DNA of 64,000 bases from DATFCK01 sp045809745 (GTDB taxonomy: Bacteria > Verrucomicrobiota > Verrucomicrobiia > Chthoniobacterales > UBA10450), in assembly GCA_045809745.1 (NCBI GenBank), contig JBJMXE010000122.1, positions 1 to 64,000 on the forward strand. Direction: 5' to 3'. Shown piece by piece: positions 1 to 8,762 of the stretch. Both the position numbers and the translations under genes were made by a program. Every line of letters starts with the position of its first letter. Within the stretch, counting starts at the first letter, position 1. The notes beneath the pieces are model-generated. The model did not search any database. It worked only from the letters and a program-made list of their open reading frames with translations, and was not told the origin of the DNA.

Positions 1-64
1 AATCTCCAATCCGCTTCGACGCTTGACTCCCTACATGGTGGTTAGGCGTTTCGATGCGGCATGG

Positions 65-1040
65 TCACCGGTCAACAACGGCCATATTCCCTTCGTCGTG
101 GCGCTCGCCGGAGGCCGGGGCAAGGTTGTTCAGCCGTTCGATCTGGCCCGCGATCAGCTTGATGCGGTCGGCTGCGGTATTCTCTTCGACGCGGGCGACC
201 CGCTTGGTCCCGGGAATCGGAGCGATATCGTCGCCCTGCGCGAGGAGCCACCCCAGAGCGATCTGTGCCGGTGTTGCACCAACCTCGGCGGCAACCGCCT
301 TGACTTCGTCGACGATGCGCAGGTTGCGCTGAAAATTCTCGCCGGTGAAACGCGGGTTGGTCTTACGCCAGTCGTCGTCGGAGAGCTGCTCGGGTGAGCG
401 AATCTCGCCGGTGAGGAAGCCGTGACCGAGAGGCGAATAGGGAACGAAGCCGATGCCTAACTCGCGCAGCAGCGGTAGTAGTTCGGCCTCCGGGTCGCGC
501 GTCCACAGAGAATACTCGGTTTGCAGCGCGGCGACCGGATGCACCGCGTGGGCACGGCGGATCGTGGCGGGAGCCGCTTCCGATAGGCCGATATGGCGCA
601 CCTTGCCTTGGGCGACCAACTCGGCTAGGGCGCCGACCGTGTCCTCGATTGGCGTCTTGGGGTCGACGCGGTTGGTAATACAGATCGATGTGGTCGACGC
701 CGAGTCGCTTCAGGGACCCCCCGACCGCCACGCGAATGTTCGCCGGGCTGCTGTCGAGGACGCCGGGGCCGCCGCCGGAGTGCGAGACGATCCCGAACTT
801 CGTCGCTAACACGACCTGGTCGCGGCGACCCTTGATGGCCCGGCCGACCAGTTCCTCGTTGGCGTAAGGTCCGTAAATCTCGGCCGTGTCGATATGAGTG
901 ACGCCCAAATCGAGCGCCCGGTGAATGGTGCGGATAGATTCAACGTCGCTGCCCGCGTCGATGTTGTAGTAACCGGACATCGACATAGCGCCGAGTCCTA
1001 TGCGGGAGACTTCAAGTCCTCCGATCGATACGTGCTTCAT
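65..1040 (-). pseudogene. Aldo/keto reductase, frameshifted
   Basis: The product would be an NAD(P)H-dependent aldo/keto reductase. The N-terminal half (MKHVSIGGLEVSRIGLGAMS, then DTAEIYG and ATKFG with the catalytic Asp, Tyr and Lys) is in one frame and ends after HIDLYYQ. The C-terminal half (RVDPKT, GLSEA, EYSLWTRDPE, YSPLGHGFLTG, PIPGTKR) continues in another. The break is at 671-674, where CAAC stands in place of the family's usual six bases for Gln-His. A two-base loss from CAGCAC would explain it and removes the catalytic His codon. Start chosen at the ATG of MKHVS. It could be a real pseudogene or an assembly error. It lies downstream of nuoN on the same strand, 192 bp away. Confidence 0.8.
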
Positions 1041-1098
1041 GGTGATGTGACTTCTTTCTTTGAACGATTCCGGCTGCATAAGGCCTAATCAGAAGTAG

Positions 1099-1110
1099 AC
1101 GAACGTTCGT
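1099..1110. promoter_or_regulatory. Perfect 12-bp palindrome upstream of the reductase
   Basis: The sequence ACGAACGTTCGT is a perfect palindrome about 60 bp upstream of the reductase start. Its place in the promoter region and its symmetry suit a dimeric regulator such as a TetR-type repressor. No regulator gene is visible nearby, so the assignment is a guess from symmetry and position. Confidence 0.3.
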
Positions 1111-1232
1111 AATCAAAGCCGAACATTTTTTCGTCTAACTCGACCCGAATCGTTGTTTTATGGCTTGTACGCGTCATTTCGCGTCTTAGCGGTCGTAGTA
1201 TTCCGGATCAGCGATATCTGCGTAACCCGCGG

Positions 1233-2693
1233 TTAATGATTCGCGGAGCCGGAGAGCATTACGGGCCGATCTTTTGTGTTCAACGCATTCAGGATTGGCC
1301 GCGGATACACCCCAAGCCCGACGATGCCGATCATCAGAACGATCATGGCCACGCGGGACACGCCGCTGACCGGAATGCGCCCCATATTTGTTGCTGGCCG
1401 CCAGTACATCGCGCGGACCACTTTCAGGTAATAATAAAAGCCGCAGGCGACCCCGATCGCGCCGGCAACGACGAGCGCCACCTGGTGTTGGGCGATCGCT
1501 GCCATGAAGATCAGGAACTTGCCGAAAAATCCTGCGGTCAACGGAACCCCGGCCAGCGAGGCCATGGAAATGAGCATGGCGAAGGCAAGAAACGGCGAGC
1601 GTTCCGATAGCCCATCGAAATTGTCGATCTGCTCGCCAGTCTGCTGCGCAACGATAACCAGAACGGCGAAGCTCAATAACGTCATCAGGAGGTAAGCGAC
1701 CAGATAGAAAGCCACCGCCCGACCGTCAAAGCACGCGACGCCAATCAAGATATAACCAGCGTGCGCGATGCTGGAGTAGCCGAGCAACCGCTTCAGGTTG
1801 CCTTGCGGCAGCGCGGCGAGGTTGCCGTAAATCAACGTCAGTAGAGCGACGATGATGAGCAAGCGTCCGACGTTGTGGAGGAGGAGAAATGGTTGAAGCA
1901 CGCGAAGAAGGACGACAAACCCGGCAGCCTTCGAGCCGACGGAGAGGAATGCGGTCACGGGCGTGGGAGCGCCTTGGTAGACATCCGGCACCCAGATCTG
2001 AAACGGGACAGCTGCAATTTTGAATCCAAGGCCGACCAGCGTAAGCAGCAGACCGAGCAACGCGGCACTTTGGTTCATTCCACCAGAAGAGATGGCGTCC
2101 CCGATCTTTTGGAGATTGGTCTGGCCGGTAACGCCGAAGATCCAGGTGATGCCGTATACGATGAACCCGGTGGACATCGCACTCAGGACCAGATATTTCA
2201 CGCCGGCCTCCAGGGCCGCCGGGTTGCGTCGAGTCAGACTGATCAACACGTAAAACGAGATTGTCACCAGCTCGAGCGAAACAAAGATCATGACCAGATC
2301 GATGGCGGAGACCAAATACATCAGCCCCGCACAGGTGAAGATCGGCAGAGTGAAAAACTCGCCCAATCCGCGTTCGGTGGAGGCATTGCCGAGATACTGC
2401 CTAACCACAGGCACGTAATCGATCATCATGAGCAGCACAAACCCCGTGGTCGCGAGCATGAAACGTTTGAACATCAATGCCGTCGTATCAGCCGCATAAA
2501 AACTCCAGAATCCGCCGGTCGCCGCAGCCGGCATCGGAGCCACATAAAAGGTGGCGATGAATATCGCCACGAGACCAAATACGCTGATCAAGGCAACGAC
2601 CCGGGTATCCGTGTCCGGCGAAAATGTTTCGAACATGAGCACCACCACTCCGAGCAGCAGTACGGCGATTTCGATGTAAGCGGCGGGGATCAC
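1233..2693 (-). CDS. nuoN: NADH-quinone oxidoreductase subunit N
   Basis: This is a proton-pumping membrane subunit of complex I, a homologue of Mrp antiporter proteins. The 486-residue product is almost entirely transmembrane helices and carries the family's conserved segments, for example LVLSAMSTGFIVYG, GVGFKIAAVPFQ-like VGLGFKIAAVPFQIWVPDVY with the functional Lys, and LGYSSIAHAGY. A longer frame runs upstream, but a GTG at 2693 overlaps the nuoM stop (GTGA) and gives the normal family length, so that start is preferred. It is the last gene of the nuo operon. Confidence 0.95.
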   Translation of the reverse strand: MIPAAYIEIAVLLLGVVVLMFETFSPDTDTRVVALISVFGLVAIFIATFYVAPMPAAATGGFWSFYAADTTALMFKRFMLATTGFVLLMMIDYVPVVRQYLGNASTERGLGEFFTLPIFTCAGLMYLVSAIDLVMIFVSLELVTISFYVLISLTRRNPAALEAGVKYLVLSAMSTGFIVYGITWIFGVTGQTNLQKIGDAISSGGMNQSAALLGLLLTLVGLGFKIAAVPFQIWVPDVYQGAPTPVTAFLSVGSKAAGFVVLLRVLQPFLLLHNVGRLLIIVALLTLIYGNLAALPQGNLKRLLGYSSIAHAGYILIGVACFDGRAVAFYLVAYLLMTLLSFAVLVIVAQQTGEQIDNFDGLSERSPFLAFAMLISMASLAGVPLTAGFFGKFLIFMAAIAQHQVALVVAGAIGVACGFYYYLKVVRAMYWRPATNMGRIPVSGVSRVAMIVLMIGIVGLGVYPRPILNALNTKDRPVMLSGSANH

Positions 2694-4162
2694 GGCGCAG
2701 GATTGGTAAGGCTCGCCTTGAACGCGGGCGAAACAACGCGGACCAACGTTTGCGGGAAAAAACCGAACCAGAGAAGTCCGCCAATCAACAAGATCAGAGG
2801 GAGACGCAGCGACTGCTTCAGATCGAGTATGTCTTTCCAGCGGTCCGGCATCGATCCCATGAACGTGGCTCGATAGGCGCGCAGCATGTAAACAGCCGAG
2901 ATCACGACACCCCACAGCGCGAGCAGAGTAGCGAGTTGAAACGTGTGAAACTGGCCAATCTCCCAGTCCTTATGAAACGAGCTGAAGAACACCATGATTT
3001 CGGCAGCGAAGTTCGCGAAGCCCGGGAGCCCAATCGCGGCAAACGATCCGAATCCGAACGCCAGACCGGCTAACGGCATCACTTTGGCGAGGCCGCCCAG
3101 ATCTTCGAACACCAGCGTGCCGGTGCGTTTCCGAACCTCGCCCGCGATCGCGAACAACAGCGCGATGGACAGGCCGTGGGCAAACATCAGCACGGCTGCG
3201 CCGGTTGTTCCCAGCACGTTTGCCGTGGCGACGCCGAGGAAAATGTAACCCATGTGCATCACGCTGGAGTAGCCGAGCATCCAGTCGAGGCGCCGTTGAG
3301 CGATCGTGGCCAGGCCGATGTAGATGATATTGCCGAGCAACAGCACGATCAGCAGCCACGTCCAATGTTGCAGGCCAGCCGGTAAGAGCGGGAGCGCCAG
3401 TCGCAGCAGACCGTACAAACCGAACTTTTTCAGAACACCCGCGTGCAACATGGCGGCGGGCGCAGGTGCCGAAGCGTAGGCTTCCGGCGCCCAGCTGTGG
3501 AATGGAAACAGAGATATCAAACTTCCGAACCCGATCAGCAGAACCAGGAAGATGTTTTGTTGTGCGACCGGGGAAATCTGCGGCGCCAGAGTTTTCAGCT
3601 GGCGAATGTCGAAGGTTTGCGAAGCAGCCGGCAAACTTTGGTAGAGCATGATCAAACCGATCAGCAAAACGAAGCTGCCCAGTCCGAGATAGATCGTGAC
3701 CTTCCACGCCGCCGCGGTGCGGTTGCCGCTGCCCCAGATGCCGATCAGCAGGAACGTCGGAATCAGGGCGAGTTCGTGAAACGCATAAAAGAAAAAGAGA
3801 TCGAGCGATGCGAACGCGCCGATCGTGCCGCCGGAGATTAATAGCAGACAGATGTAATAAGCGCTTTCGGAACGTTCTATGGTGCCCGCAAACCAAACGG
3901 CAGCCATCGTGACGATTGCGGCTAGCAACACCATCAGCAGACTCAATCCATCCAACCCAAGCGTGAAGGTGAGATGAAACTGCGGCGCAATCGGCAGCGA
4001 GGTGACGAAGTTGAAACCCGAATTATTTCGGAATTGGACGAACGCAAACACCGTTGCCACGAGTGCGACCGCCGCCGCAATCAGCGCGGTCCGTCGGGCT
4101 GGTGCGCCGAATAGAATCAGCAGCGCGCCGACCAGTGGTGAAAGAGTAATCAGCAGTAGCAT
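2690..4162 (-). CDS. nuoM: NADH-quinone oxidoreductase subunit M
   Basis: This proton-pumping complex I membrane subunit has 490 residues and about 14 predicted helices. Conserved features include LGLDGLSLLMVLL, the FFYAFHELALIPTF segment with the key Glu, PFHSWAPEAYASAP and LGYSSVMHMGYIFLG. The ATG overlaps the nuoL stop by four bases (ATGA) and its own stop overlaps the nuoN GTG, which suggests translational coupling along L-M-N. Confidence 0.96.
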   Translation of the reverse strand: MLLLITLSPLVGALLILFGAPARRTALIAAAVALVATVFAFVQFRNNSGFNFVTSLPIAPQFHLTFTLGLDGLSLLMVLLAAIVTMAAVWFAGTIERSESAYYICLLLISGGTIGAFASLDLFFFYAFHELALIPTFLLIGIWGSGNRTAAAWKVTIYLGLGSFVLLIGLIMLYQSLPAASQTFDIRQLKTLAPQISPVAQQNIFLVLLIGFGSLISLFPFHSWAPEAYASAPAPAAMLHAGVLKKFGLYGLLRLALPLLPAGLQHWTWLLIVLLLGNIIYIGLATIAQRRLDWMLGYSSVMHMGYIFLGVATANVLGTTGAAVLMFAHGLSIALLFAIAGEVRKRTGTLVFEDLGGLAKVMPLAGLAFGFGSFAAIGLPGFANFAAEIMVFFSSFHKDWEIGQFHTFQLATLLALWGVVISAVYMLRAYRATFMGSMPDRWKDILDLKQSLRLPLILLIGGLLWFGFFPQTLVRVVSPAFKASLTNPAP

Positions 4163-5952
4163 CAGCGAAAGAGGGTGAAGTAAATCAGGGCAACGACAGC
4201 GAGGCCGAACAGGAATGCGTAGGCCTGAAGGTTGCCGACCTGGAAGAGACGGAGTAGCGCGCCGAAACTCCAGGTACCGCTGCTGACGCCGCGCACACCG
4301 GCCGCGTCGATAATCCAGCGATCGGTGAAGCTCGCGAGTCGCGCCAGTAGCCCCTGAGTGATATCGATGAACCAGTCATACAGGTCGTCCATGTAAAAGG
4401 CGCGCCGGAGCAGTTCGACCCGATACGGCTCGCTGGCGCGATTGCGGTACAAGGCCAGCCCAAACCCAGCGCCAACCAGAGTCGCGACAGTGGCCAGCAC
4501 CGGCACGATCATCGTGAATTCCTTCTCGCGAGGAATGCTGATAAACGGGCTGGCGAAGAAGCCGTAGCCGCCGACCAGGGACAACACGGCTAGAATGATT
4601 AACGGCGCGCTCATCACGAATGGCGACTCGTCGCTGCTCCGTGCCGCGTCACTGCGCGGTTTCGACCAGAAGACCGCCACAAACATTCGGGTGACGTAAA
4701 ACGCGGTTAACAGCGCGGTGATGAGGGTGATGGCGAAGATTGCTTTATTATGATCGAAGGCGTGTGCCAGGATTGCGTCTTTGCTGAAGAACCCGCTGAA
4801 CCCCGGAAACCCAATCAGTGCGAGAGCGGCGATGGCGAAGGCCAAAAACGTGATCGGCATGTTGCGAGAGAGCCCGCCCATGCGCCAAATGTTCTGTTCG
4901 TGATGAAGCGCGATGATTACCGATCCGGCGCCAAGGAACAGCAGCGCCTTAAAGAAGGCATGGGTGAACAGATGAAACATGGCCGCCTCGTTAGAACCCA
5001 GACCTATCGCGGCGATCATGTAGCCGAGTTGCGACAACGTTGAGTAGGCGAGCACGCGTTTGATATCGTCCTGTTGAGTGGCGATCAGCGCGGCCATGAA
5101 TGCAGTGATGGTTCCGATCCATGCGATGACGGTCAGCGCGTCCGGTGATGCCTGGATGACGAAGGCGATCCGGACCAGCATGTAGACGCCGGCCGCGACC
5201 ATGGTAGCGGCATGGATTAATGCCGACACCGGAGTCGGACCTTCCATCGCGTCCGGCAACCACACGTGCAACGGGAATTGCGCTGATTTCGCCACCGCGC
5301 CGCAAAACAGCAGCAATGCGACAATCGTCAGGTAGCCGGGGTTGATCGTGATCTTGGAGATGTGCGAGCTGAGATCGGCAAACATGATCGATCCGGTCGA
5401 CGCCCAGAGCATCAGGATCCCGAGCATGAACCCGAAATCTCCCACACGGTTGGTTAGGAATGCTTTCTTGGCTGCTTCGGCCGCGGAATCGCGATCGAAC
5501 CAGTGACCGATCAGTACGTAAGACGTGAAGCCGACCAGTTCCCAGAAAATGAACAACATCACGAAGTTGTTGGCGAGGACGATGCCGAGCATCGCGAAAA
5601 TGAACAGCGACAGTGCCGCGAAGTAGCGGGACTTGCCTTTGTCATCGCGCATGTATCCAAGTGAATAGATATGGATGAGCGTGCCGACGAAGGTAACCAC
5701 CAGAAGCATGGTCTTGCTCAGTGCATCGATCGTTAGGCCGAGGGGAACACGGAACACGCCTGGGATTTCGATCCAGGTGTGTTCAGGAGCGATCACTGCC
5801 GGTTGAATAAAAACGAGCCATGCGCAGGTCAGGCTCACCAGGATTGCAACGATCGAAATCAGGCTGCTCAGCCCGCGAAACCGCTGGGTCAACAACGTAA
5901 TCACTGCGGCGCTGCCCAGCGGTGTTAGCAGCAGAATCCAGGGTAACGTCAT
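4162..5952 (-). CDS. nuoL: NADH-quinone oxidoreductase subunit L
   Basis: This is the distal proton-pumping subunit of complex I, 596 residues. Its N-terminal part has the signature LTIDALSKTMLLVVTFVG and HIYSLGYMRDD, then FVMLFIFWELVGFTSYVLIG with the conserved Glu, the Lys-containing FLTNRVGDFGFM, and AKSAQFPLHVWLPDAMEGPT. The C-terminal part (near ELLRRAFYMDDLYDWF) matches the region that forms the long lateral helix. The start lies only 32 bp from the inverted-repeat element that separates it from nuoK. Confidence 0.96.
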   Translation of the reverse strand: MTLPWILLLTPLGSAAVITLLTQRFRGLSSLISIVAILVSLTCAWLVFIQPAVIAPEHTWIEIPGVFRVPLGLTIDALSKTMLLVVTFVGTLIHIYSLGYMRDDKGKSRYFAALSLFIFAMLGIVLANNFVMLFIFWELVGFTSYVLIGHWFDRDSAAEAAKKAFLTNRVGDFGFMLGILMLWASTGSIMFADLSSHISKITINPGYLTIVALLLFCGAVAKSAQFPLHVWLPDAMEGPTPVSALIHAATMVAAGVYMLVRIAFVIQASPDALTVIAWIGTITAFMAALIATQQDDIKRVLAYSTLSQLGYMIAAIGLGSNEAAMFHLFTHAFFKALLFLGAGSVIIALHHEQNIWRMGGLSRNMPITFLAFAIAALALIGFPGFSGFFSKDAILAHAFDHNKAIFAITLITALLTAFYVTRMFVAVFWSKPRSDAARSSDESPFVMSAPLIILAVLSLVGGYGFFASPFISIPREKEFTMIVPVLATVATLVGAGFGLALYRNRASEPYRVELLRRAFYMDDLYDWFIDITQGLLARLASFTDRWIIDAAGVRGVSSGTWSFGALLRLFQVGNLQAYAFLFGLAVVALIYFTLFR

Positions 5953-6164
5953 GAGCAGAGGGATCCGGTAAAAGATCTTGGTTGCCCACTAACCACACGA
6001 AAAGACACGAAAATTTCAGAGGTATACTCAATGCCGAGACACTCGTGATAGACCGGTTCTCGAAATGCCCCGCCCTTATCTTTGTAAACCGCGAAGCAAG
6101 CGCCCATGATCGTATAGCTTTCCTGTTTAAACGCCAGCTGTGCCCCTGTTTCCTTTCGTGTCAT
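5949..6164 (-). pseudogene. GxxExxY protein remnant
   Basis: The 71-codon frame reads GACFAVYKDKGGAFREPVYH then ECLGIEY, which matches the N-terminal signature of GxxExxY proteins (GxxxxVyxxlGxGFxExvYxexLxiEl). The expected central and C-terminal nuclease-like part is missing. After IEY the frame passes within a few codons into sequence from the opposite inverted repeat (FVSFRVVSGQ) and runs into the start of nuoL. The intact relative at 10519 is about 140 residues. It is probably not functional. Confidence 0.75.
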
Positions 6165-6182
6165 TTCGTGTGTTTCGTGGGC
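5984..6182. mobile_element. Inverted-repeat element carrying a deleted GxxExxY gene
   Basis: This 199-bp insert between nuoK and nuoL is bounded by 29-bp inverted ends at 5984-6012 and 6154-6182 that match at 26 of 29 positions. Each end repeats the word TTTCGTGT. The inside encodes only the N-terminal third of a GxxExxY protein joined directly to a tail translated from the other end. The right end touches the nuoK stop codon. The structure resembles an internally deleted, non-autonomous copy of a larger element; mobility itself is inferred. Confidence 0.75.
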
Positions 6183-6502
6183 TAAAATTTGAGCGTGGCG
6201 ATGTCTTCCACGTGCGTAGTCTGGCGGGCGCGGAAGAGGGCGACGATGATTGCCAGGCCGACGGCCACTTCGGCGGCGGCTACGGTAATGATGAAGAAGA
6301 CAAATACCTGTGCGTCGTAATTGCTGGCGCCGTTAGGCTGGACTTGGAACCGGGAAAACGCGACCAACGACAGATTGGCGGCGTTCAGCATCAGCTCCAA
6401 GCACATCAGGATGATAATGATGTTCCGGCGCAGCATGACGCCGGCAAACCCAATCGTGAACAGCAGCGCGCTGACAGTCAGGTAATCGCCTAACGTCACC
6501 AT
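6182..6502 (-). CDS. nuoK: NADH-quinone oxidoreductase subunit K
   Basis: This small complex I membrane subunit of 106 residues has three transmembrane helices, the usual size. The conserved segments GVMLRRNIIIILMCLELMLN and ANLSLVAFSR contain the membrane Glu residues that take part in proton transfer. It follows nuoJ by one base. The stop codon overlaps the terminal base of the inverted-repeat element that separates it from nuoL. Confidence 0.96.
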   Translation of the reverse strand: MVTLGDYLTVSALLFTIGFAGVMLRRNIIIILMCLELMLNAANLSLVAFSRFQVQPNGASNYDAQVFVFFIITVAAAEVAVGLAIIVALFRARQTTHVEDIATLKF

Positions 6503-6503
6503 G

Positions 6504-7007
6504 TCAGGGAGCCTCCCGTTTGCTTAGAACGACGACGCCAATAGTGGCGACCAGAACCAGGACGCCGATGATCTGAAGCGGCAGATTGTAGTGTTCGAAT
6601 AACCGCATGCCGATGCCGCGGACATCATCCAGTGCGGTGCCAGTTAACGGCGGAAACGGCTGGCTGGCCGGTGGGAAGCGGCGGATGACCGAAAGCACCT
6701 GGGCAAGAAATACGAGCGCGACGGCAATGCCTCCCGCGGTGGCGATCCAATTGATTTTTCTCAGCTTCTCCACGCGGAGATCGAGCAACATGATGATGAA
6801 AAGGAAGAGCACCATCACCGCCCCGGCATAGACCAGGATCTGGATCACGCCGACGAAGAATGCGTTCAATGAAACGAACAGTGCCGCCAGACCCGAGAAA
6901 CAGACAACGAGGCTCAACGCGCTCGCGACCGGGTTCCGGTTGATCACGACTGCTGCGGCAAAAACCAGCATCAGCAGCGCGAAACACCAGAACAGGAAGG
7001 GAGACAT
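6504..7007 (-). CDS. nuoJ: NADH-quinone oxidoreductase subunit J
   Basis: This complex I membrane subunit of 167 residues has five predicted helices. The family motif around QILVYAGAVMVLFLFIIMLL is present, including the conserved Tyr and Gly of helix 3, preceded by NPVASALSLVVCFSGLAALF. It sits between the hairpin element at 7024 and nuoK, and is read with nuoK as a near-overlapping pair. Confidence 0.96.
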   Translation of the reverse strand: MSPFLFWCFALLMLVFAAAVVINRNPVASALSLVVCFSGLAALFVSLNAFFVGVIQILVYAGAVMVLFLFIIMLLDLRVEKLRKINWIATAGGIAVALVFLAQVLSVIRRFPPASQPFPPLTGTALDDVRGIGMRLFEHYNLPLQIIGVLVLVATIGVVVLSKREAP

Positions 7008-7023
7008 ACAGAGACTACGGAAA

Positions 7024-7108
7024 ATGGAGTAATGGAGTGTTGGAGTAATGTCGGAGCACGGATTGGCGCTTCGAAAACTCCATCACTCCATTGCTCCAGC
7101 ACTCCATT
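7024..7108. repeat. Hairpin of TGGAGTAA-type words between nuoI and nuoJ
   Basis: Two arms, 7024-7050 and 7079-7108, are imperfect inverted copies built from the repeated word TGGAGTAA/TGGAGTG, separated by a loop of about 28 bp. It fills the whole nuoI-nuoJ gap. It has the same design as the elements at 5984 and 10497 (inverted ends made of short tandem words) but uses a different word and carries no gene. It may be an emptied element. Confidence 0.7.
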
Positions 7109-7111
7109 GTC

Positions 7112-7642
7112 TTATTTCCGTTCGTTCCATTTCAGGACAACTCCGTGCATCACCCCGCCGATCTCGAGCAGTTTGTCTTTGTGGTGAACCATGTCCTCGC
7201 GGGTGAATCCGGTGATCGCGTAATCTTTTCGAAGGAAGATGGCCTGCTCGGGGCAAACCTCTTCGCACATGCCGCAGTAGATGCAGCGGATCATATCGAT
7301 ATCGAATTCTTCCGGATATTTCTCCACCTTGGCGAAGCGGTCAGCATCGGGGATCTCGCCCGGAAGAATCTTGATGGCACGGGGCGGACAGATGAATTCG
7401 CATAACTGGCAGGCGACACAGCGTATCCGGCCATTCGTGTCCCGCACCAGGGCAGGTGCGCCGCGATAATAATCCGGCATCTCGGCGTCCCGGCGCTGTT
7501 CCGGATATTCCATCGTCACTTTGGTCTGACCCAGCAGCATCCGCTTAAAATGATTCAGGGTGATGGCGAGTCCGCTCAATATGGCCGGCAGATAAATCTT
7601 TTCGCGCCAGTTCAGGTTCGGTCGAGTAACGGTTACTGCCAT
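7112..7642 (-). CDS. nuoI: NADH-quinone oxidoreductase subunit I (ferredoxin-like)
   Basis: This peripheral-arm subunit, 176 residues, carries two [4Fe-4S] clusters (N6a and N6b) that lead electrons toward the quinone site. Both cysteine motifs are present: CVACQLCEFICPP and CIYCGMCEEVCPE. A longer frame extends upstream into nuoH, but the ATG at 7642 (MAVTVTRPNLNW) falls 7 bp after the nuoH stop and gives a normal length. Its 3' end is followed directly by the hairpin element. Confidence 0.95.
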   Translation of the reverse strand: MAVTVTRPNLNWREKIYLPAILSGLAITLNHFKRMLLGQTKVTMEYPEQRRDAEMPDYYRGAPALVRDTNGRIRCVACQLCEFICPPRAIKILPGEIPDADRFAKVEKYPEEFDIDMIRCIYCGMCEEVCPEQAIFLRKDYAITGFTREDMVHHKDKLLEIGGVMHGVVLKWNERK

Positions 7643-7649
7643 AACAAGC

Positions 7650-8753
7650 CTAACGGGTAAAAGTGAGAATTCCCGCGACCAGGAAAATGTTAGCGAGAGC
7701 AATTTCGAAGAAGAAAATCCAGCCCAGTCGCATCAGCTGATCGTAACGAAAGCGCGGCAAAGTCCAGCGCACCCAGATGAAGAAGAACAGGAGTGCCGCA
7801 ATCTTGGCGAAAAAGGTGACGATATTGAACAACCCCCCGGCCACGCCTCTCCATCCGGCAGCAGAGCCGTCGACCACTGCCCAGTGAAAACCACCGCTCC
7901 ACGATGGTATCGGGAAATGCCAGCCGCCGAAAAACAGGGTCACGATGACAGCCGAACCGGTGATCATCGCGGCATACTCGCCGAGGAAGAACAGCGCAAA
8001 CTTCATCGAGCTGTATTCAGTATGATAGCCGCCGGCGAGCTCCTGTTCAGCTTCCGGAAGATCGAACGGCAGACGGTTTGTCTCAGCAAAAATGGCGATG
8101 GTAAAAACGCCGAATGAGATCAGCATCGGGATCGCCAGCAGCCATTTGGTTGGGTTCAGCCAGTCGCCAATAAATGGGGCGATGAGCCAGCCGTTATCGA
8201 TCTGATAGCGGACCACGTCCGTCAATCGGAGGTGTCCAACCAGCAGGAAAATCGGAATAACGGCCAGCCCGAGACTCAACTCATAGGAGATCATCTGCGA
8301 ACTGGAGCGAACGCCCCCGAGGAACGAATACTTCGAGTTTGACGCCCAGCCCGCAAGAACGATTCCGTAGACGCCTAACGATGAAATCGCGAATACATAC
8401 AAAATGCCGATGTTCACATCGGCGATGACCATCGGCACTCCCAACAGGCTGCTGCCGAACGGAACCACGGCCATGGTGATGATTGCAGGCATGACCGCCA
8501 ATGTCGGCGCCAGCCAGTAATAGAAGGTGTTGACGTGGCTCGGAGTGAAGTCTTCTTTCATCAGCAACTTCACCACGTCGGCAATTGGCTGCAGAAGGCC
8601 TTCCGGCCCAACCCGGTTTGGACCGACCCGATCCTGGATAAATGCGCTGACCCGCCGCTCGGCGTAAACGGTGTACGAAACCATCGGCAAAATGATTACG
8701 AACAGAATGCCGACGATCTTCAGCAGCGAGATCCAGAGAAATGGATTGGTCAT
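7650..8753 (-). CDS. nuoH: NADH-quinone oxidoreductase subunit H
   Basis: This membrane subunit lies next to the quinone-binding cavity of complex I. The product is 367 residues with eight or more helices. Diagnostic segments are AERRVSAFIQDRVGPNRVGP, GLLQPIADVVKLLMKED, GWASNSKYSFLGGVRSSSQM and ETNRLPFDLPEAEQELAGGY, which include the charged loop residues facing quinone. It starts 9 bp after nuoG and precedes nuoI. Confidence 0.96.
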   Translation of the reverse strand: MTNPFLWISLLKIVGILFVIILPMVSYTVYAERRVSAFIQDRVGPNRVGPEGLLQPIADVVKLLMKEDFTPSHVNTFYYWLAPTLAVMPAIITMAVVPFGSSLLGVPMVIADVNIGILYVFAISSLGVYGIVLAGWASNSKYSFLGGVRSSSQMISYELSLGLAVIPIFLLVGHLRLTDVVRYQIDNGWLIAPFIGDWLNPTKWLLAIPMLISFGVFTIAIFAETNRLPFDLPEAEQELAGGYHTEYSSMKFALFFLGEYAAMITGSAVIVTLFFGGWHFPIPSWSGGFHWAVVDGSAAGWRGVAGGLFNIVTFFAKIAALLFFFIWVRWTLPRFRYDQLMRLGWIFFFEIALANIFLVAGILTFTR

Positions 8754-8762
8754 GCGCGCGCC

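Noticed and set aside
1875..2876. Plus-strand open frame of 333 codons
   Set aside because: It lies antisense to nuoN and nuoM, is rich in Gln, His, Asp and Arg as expected for the complement of hydrophobic genes, and shows no family motif.
2970..3896. Minus-strand open frame of 308 codons
   Set aside because: Alternative frame of nuoM on the same strand; Arg-rich composition typical of an out-of-frame reading.
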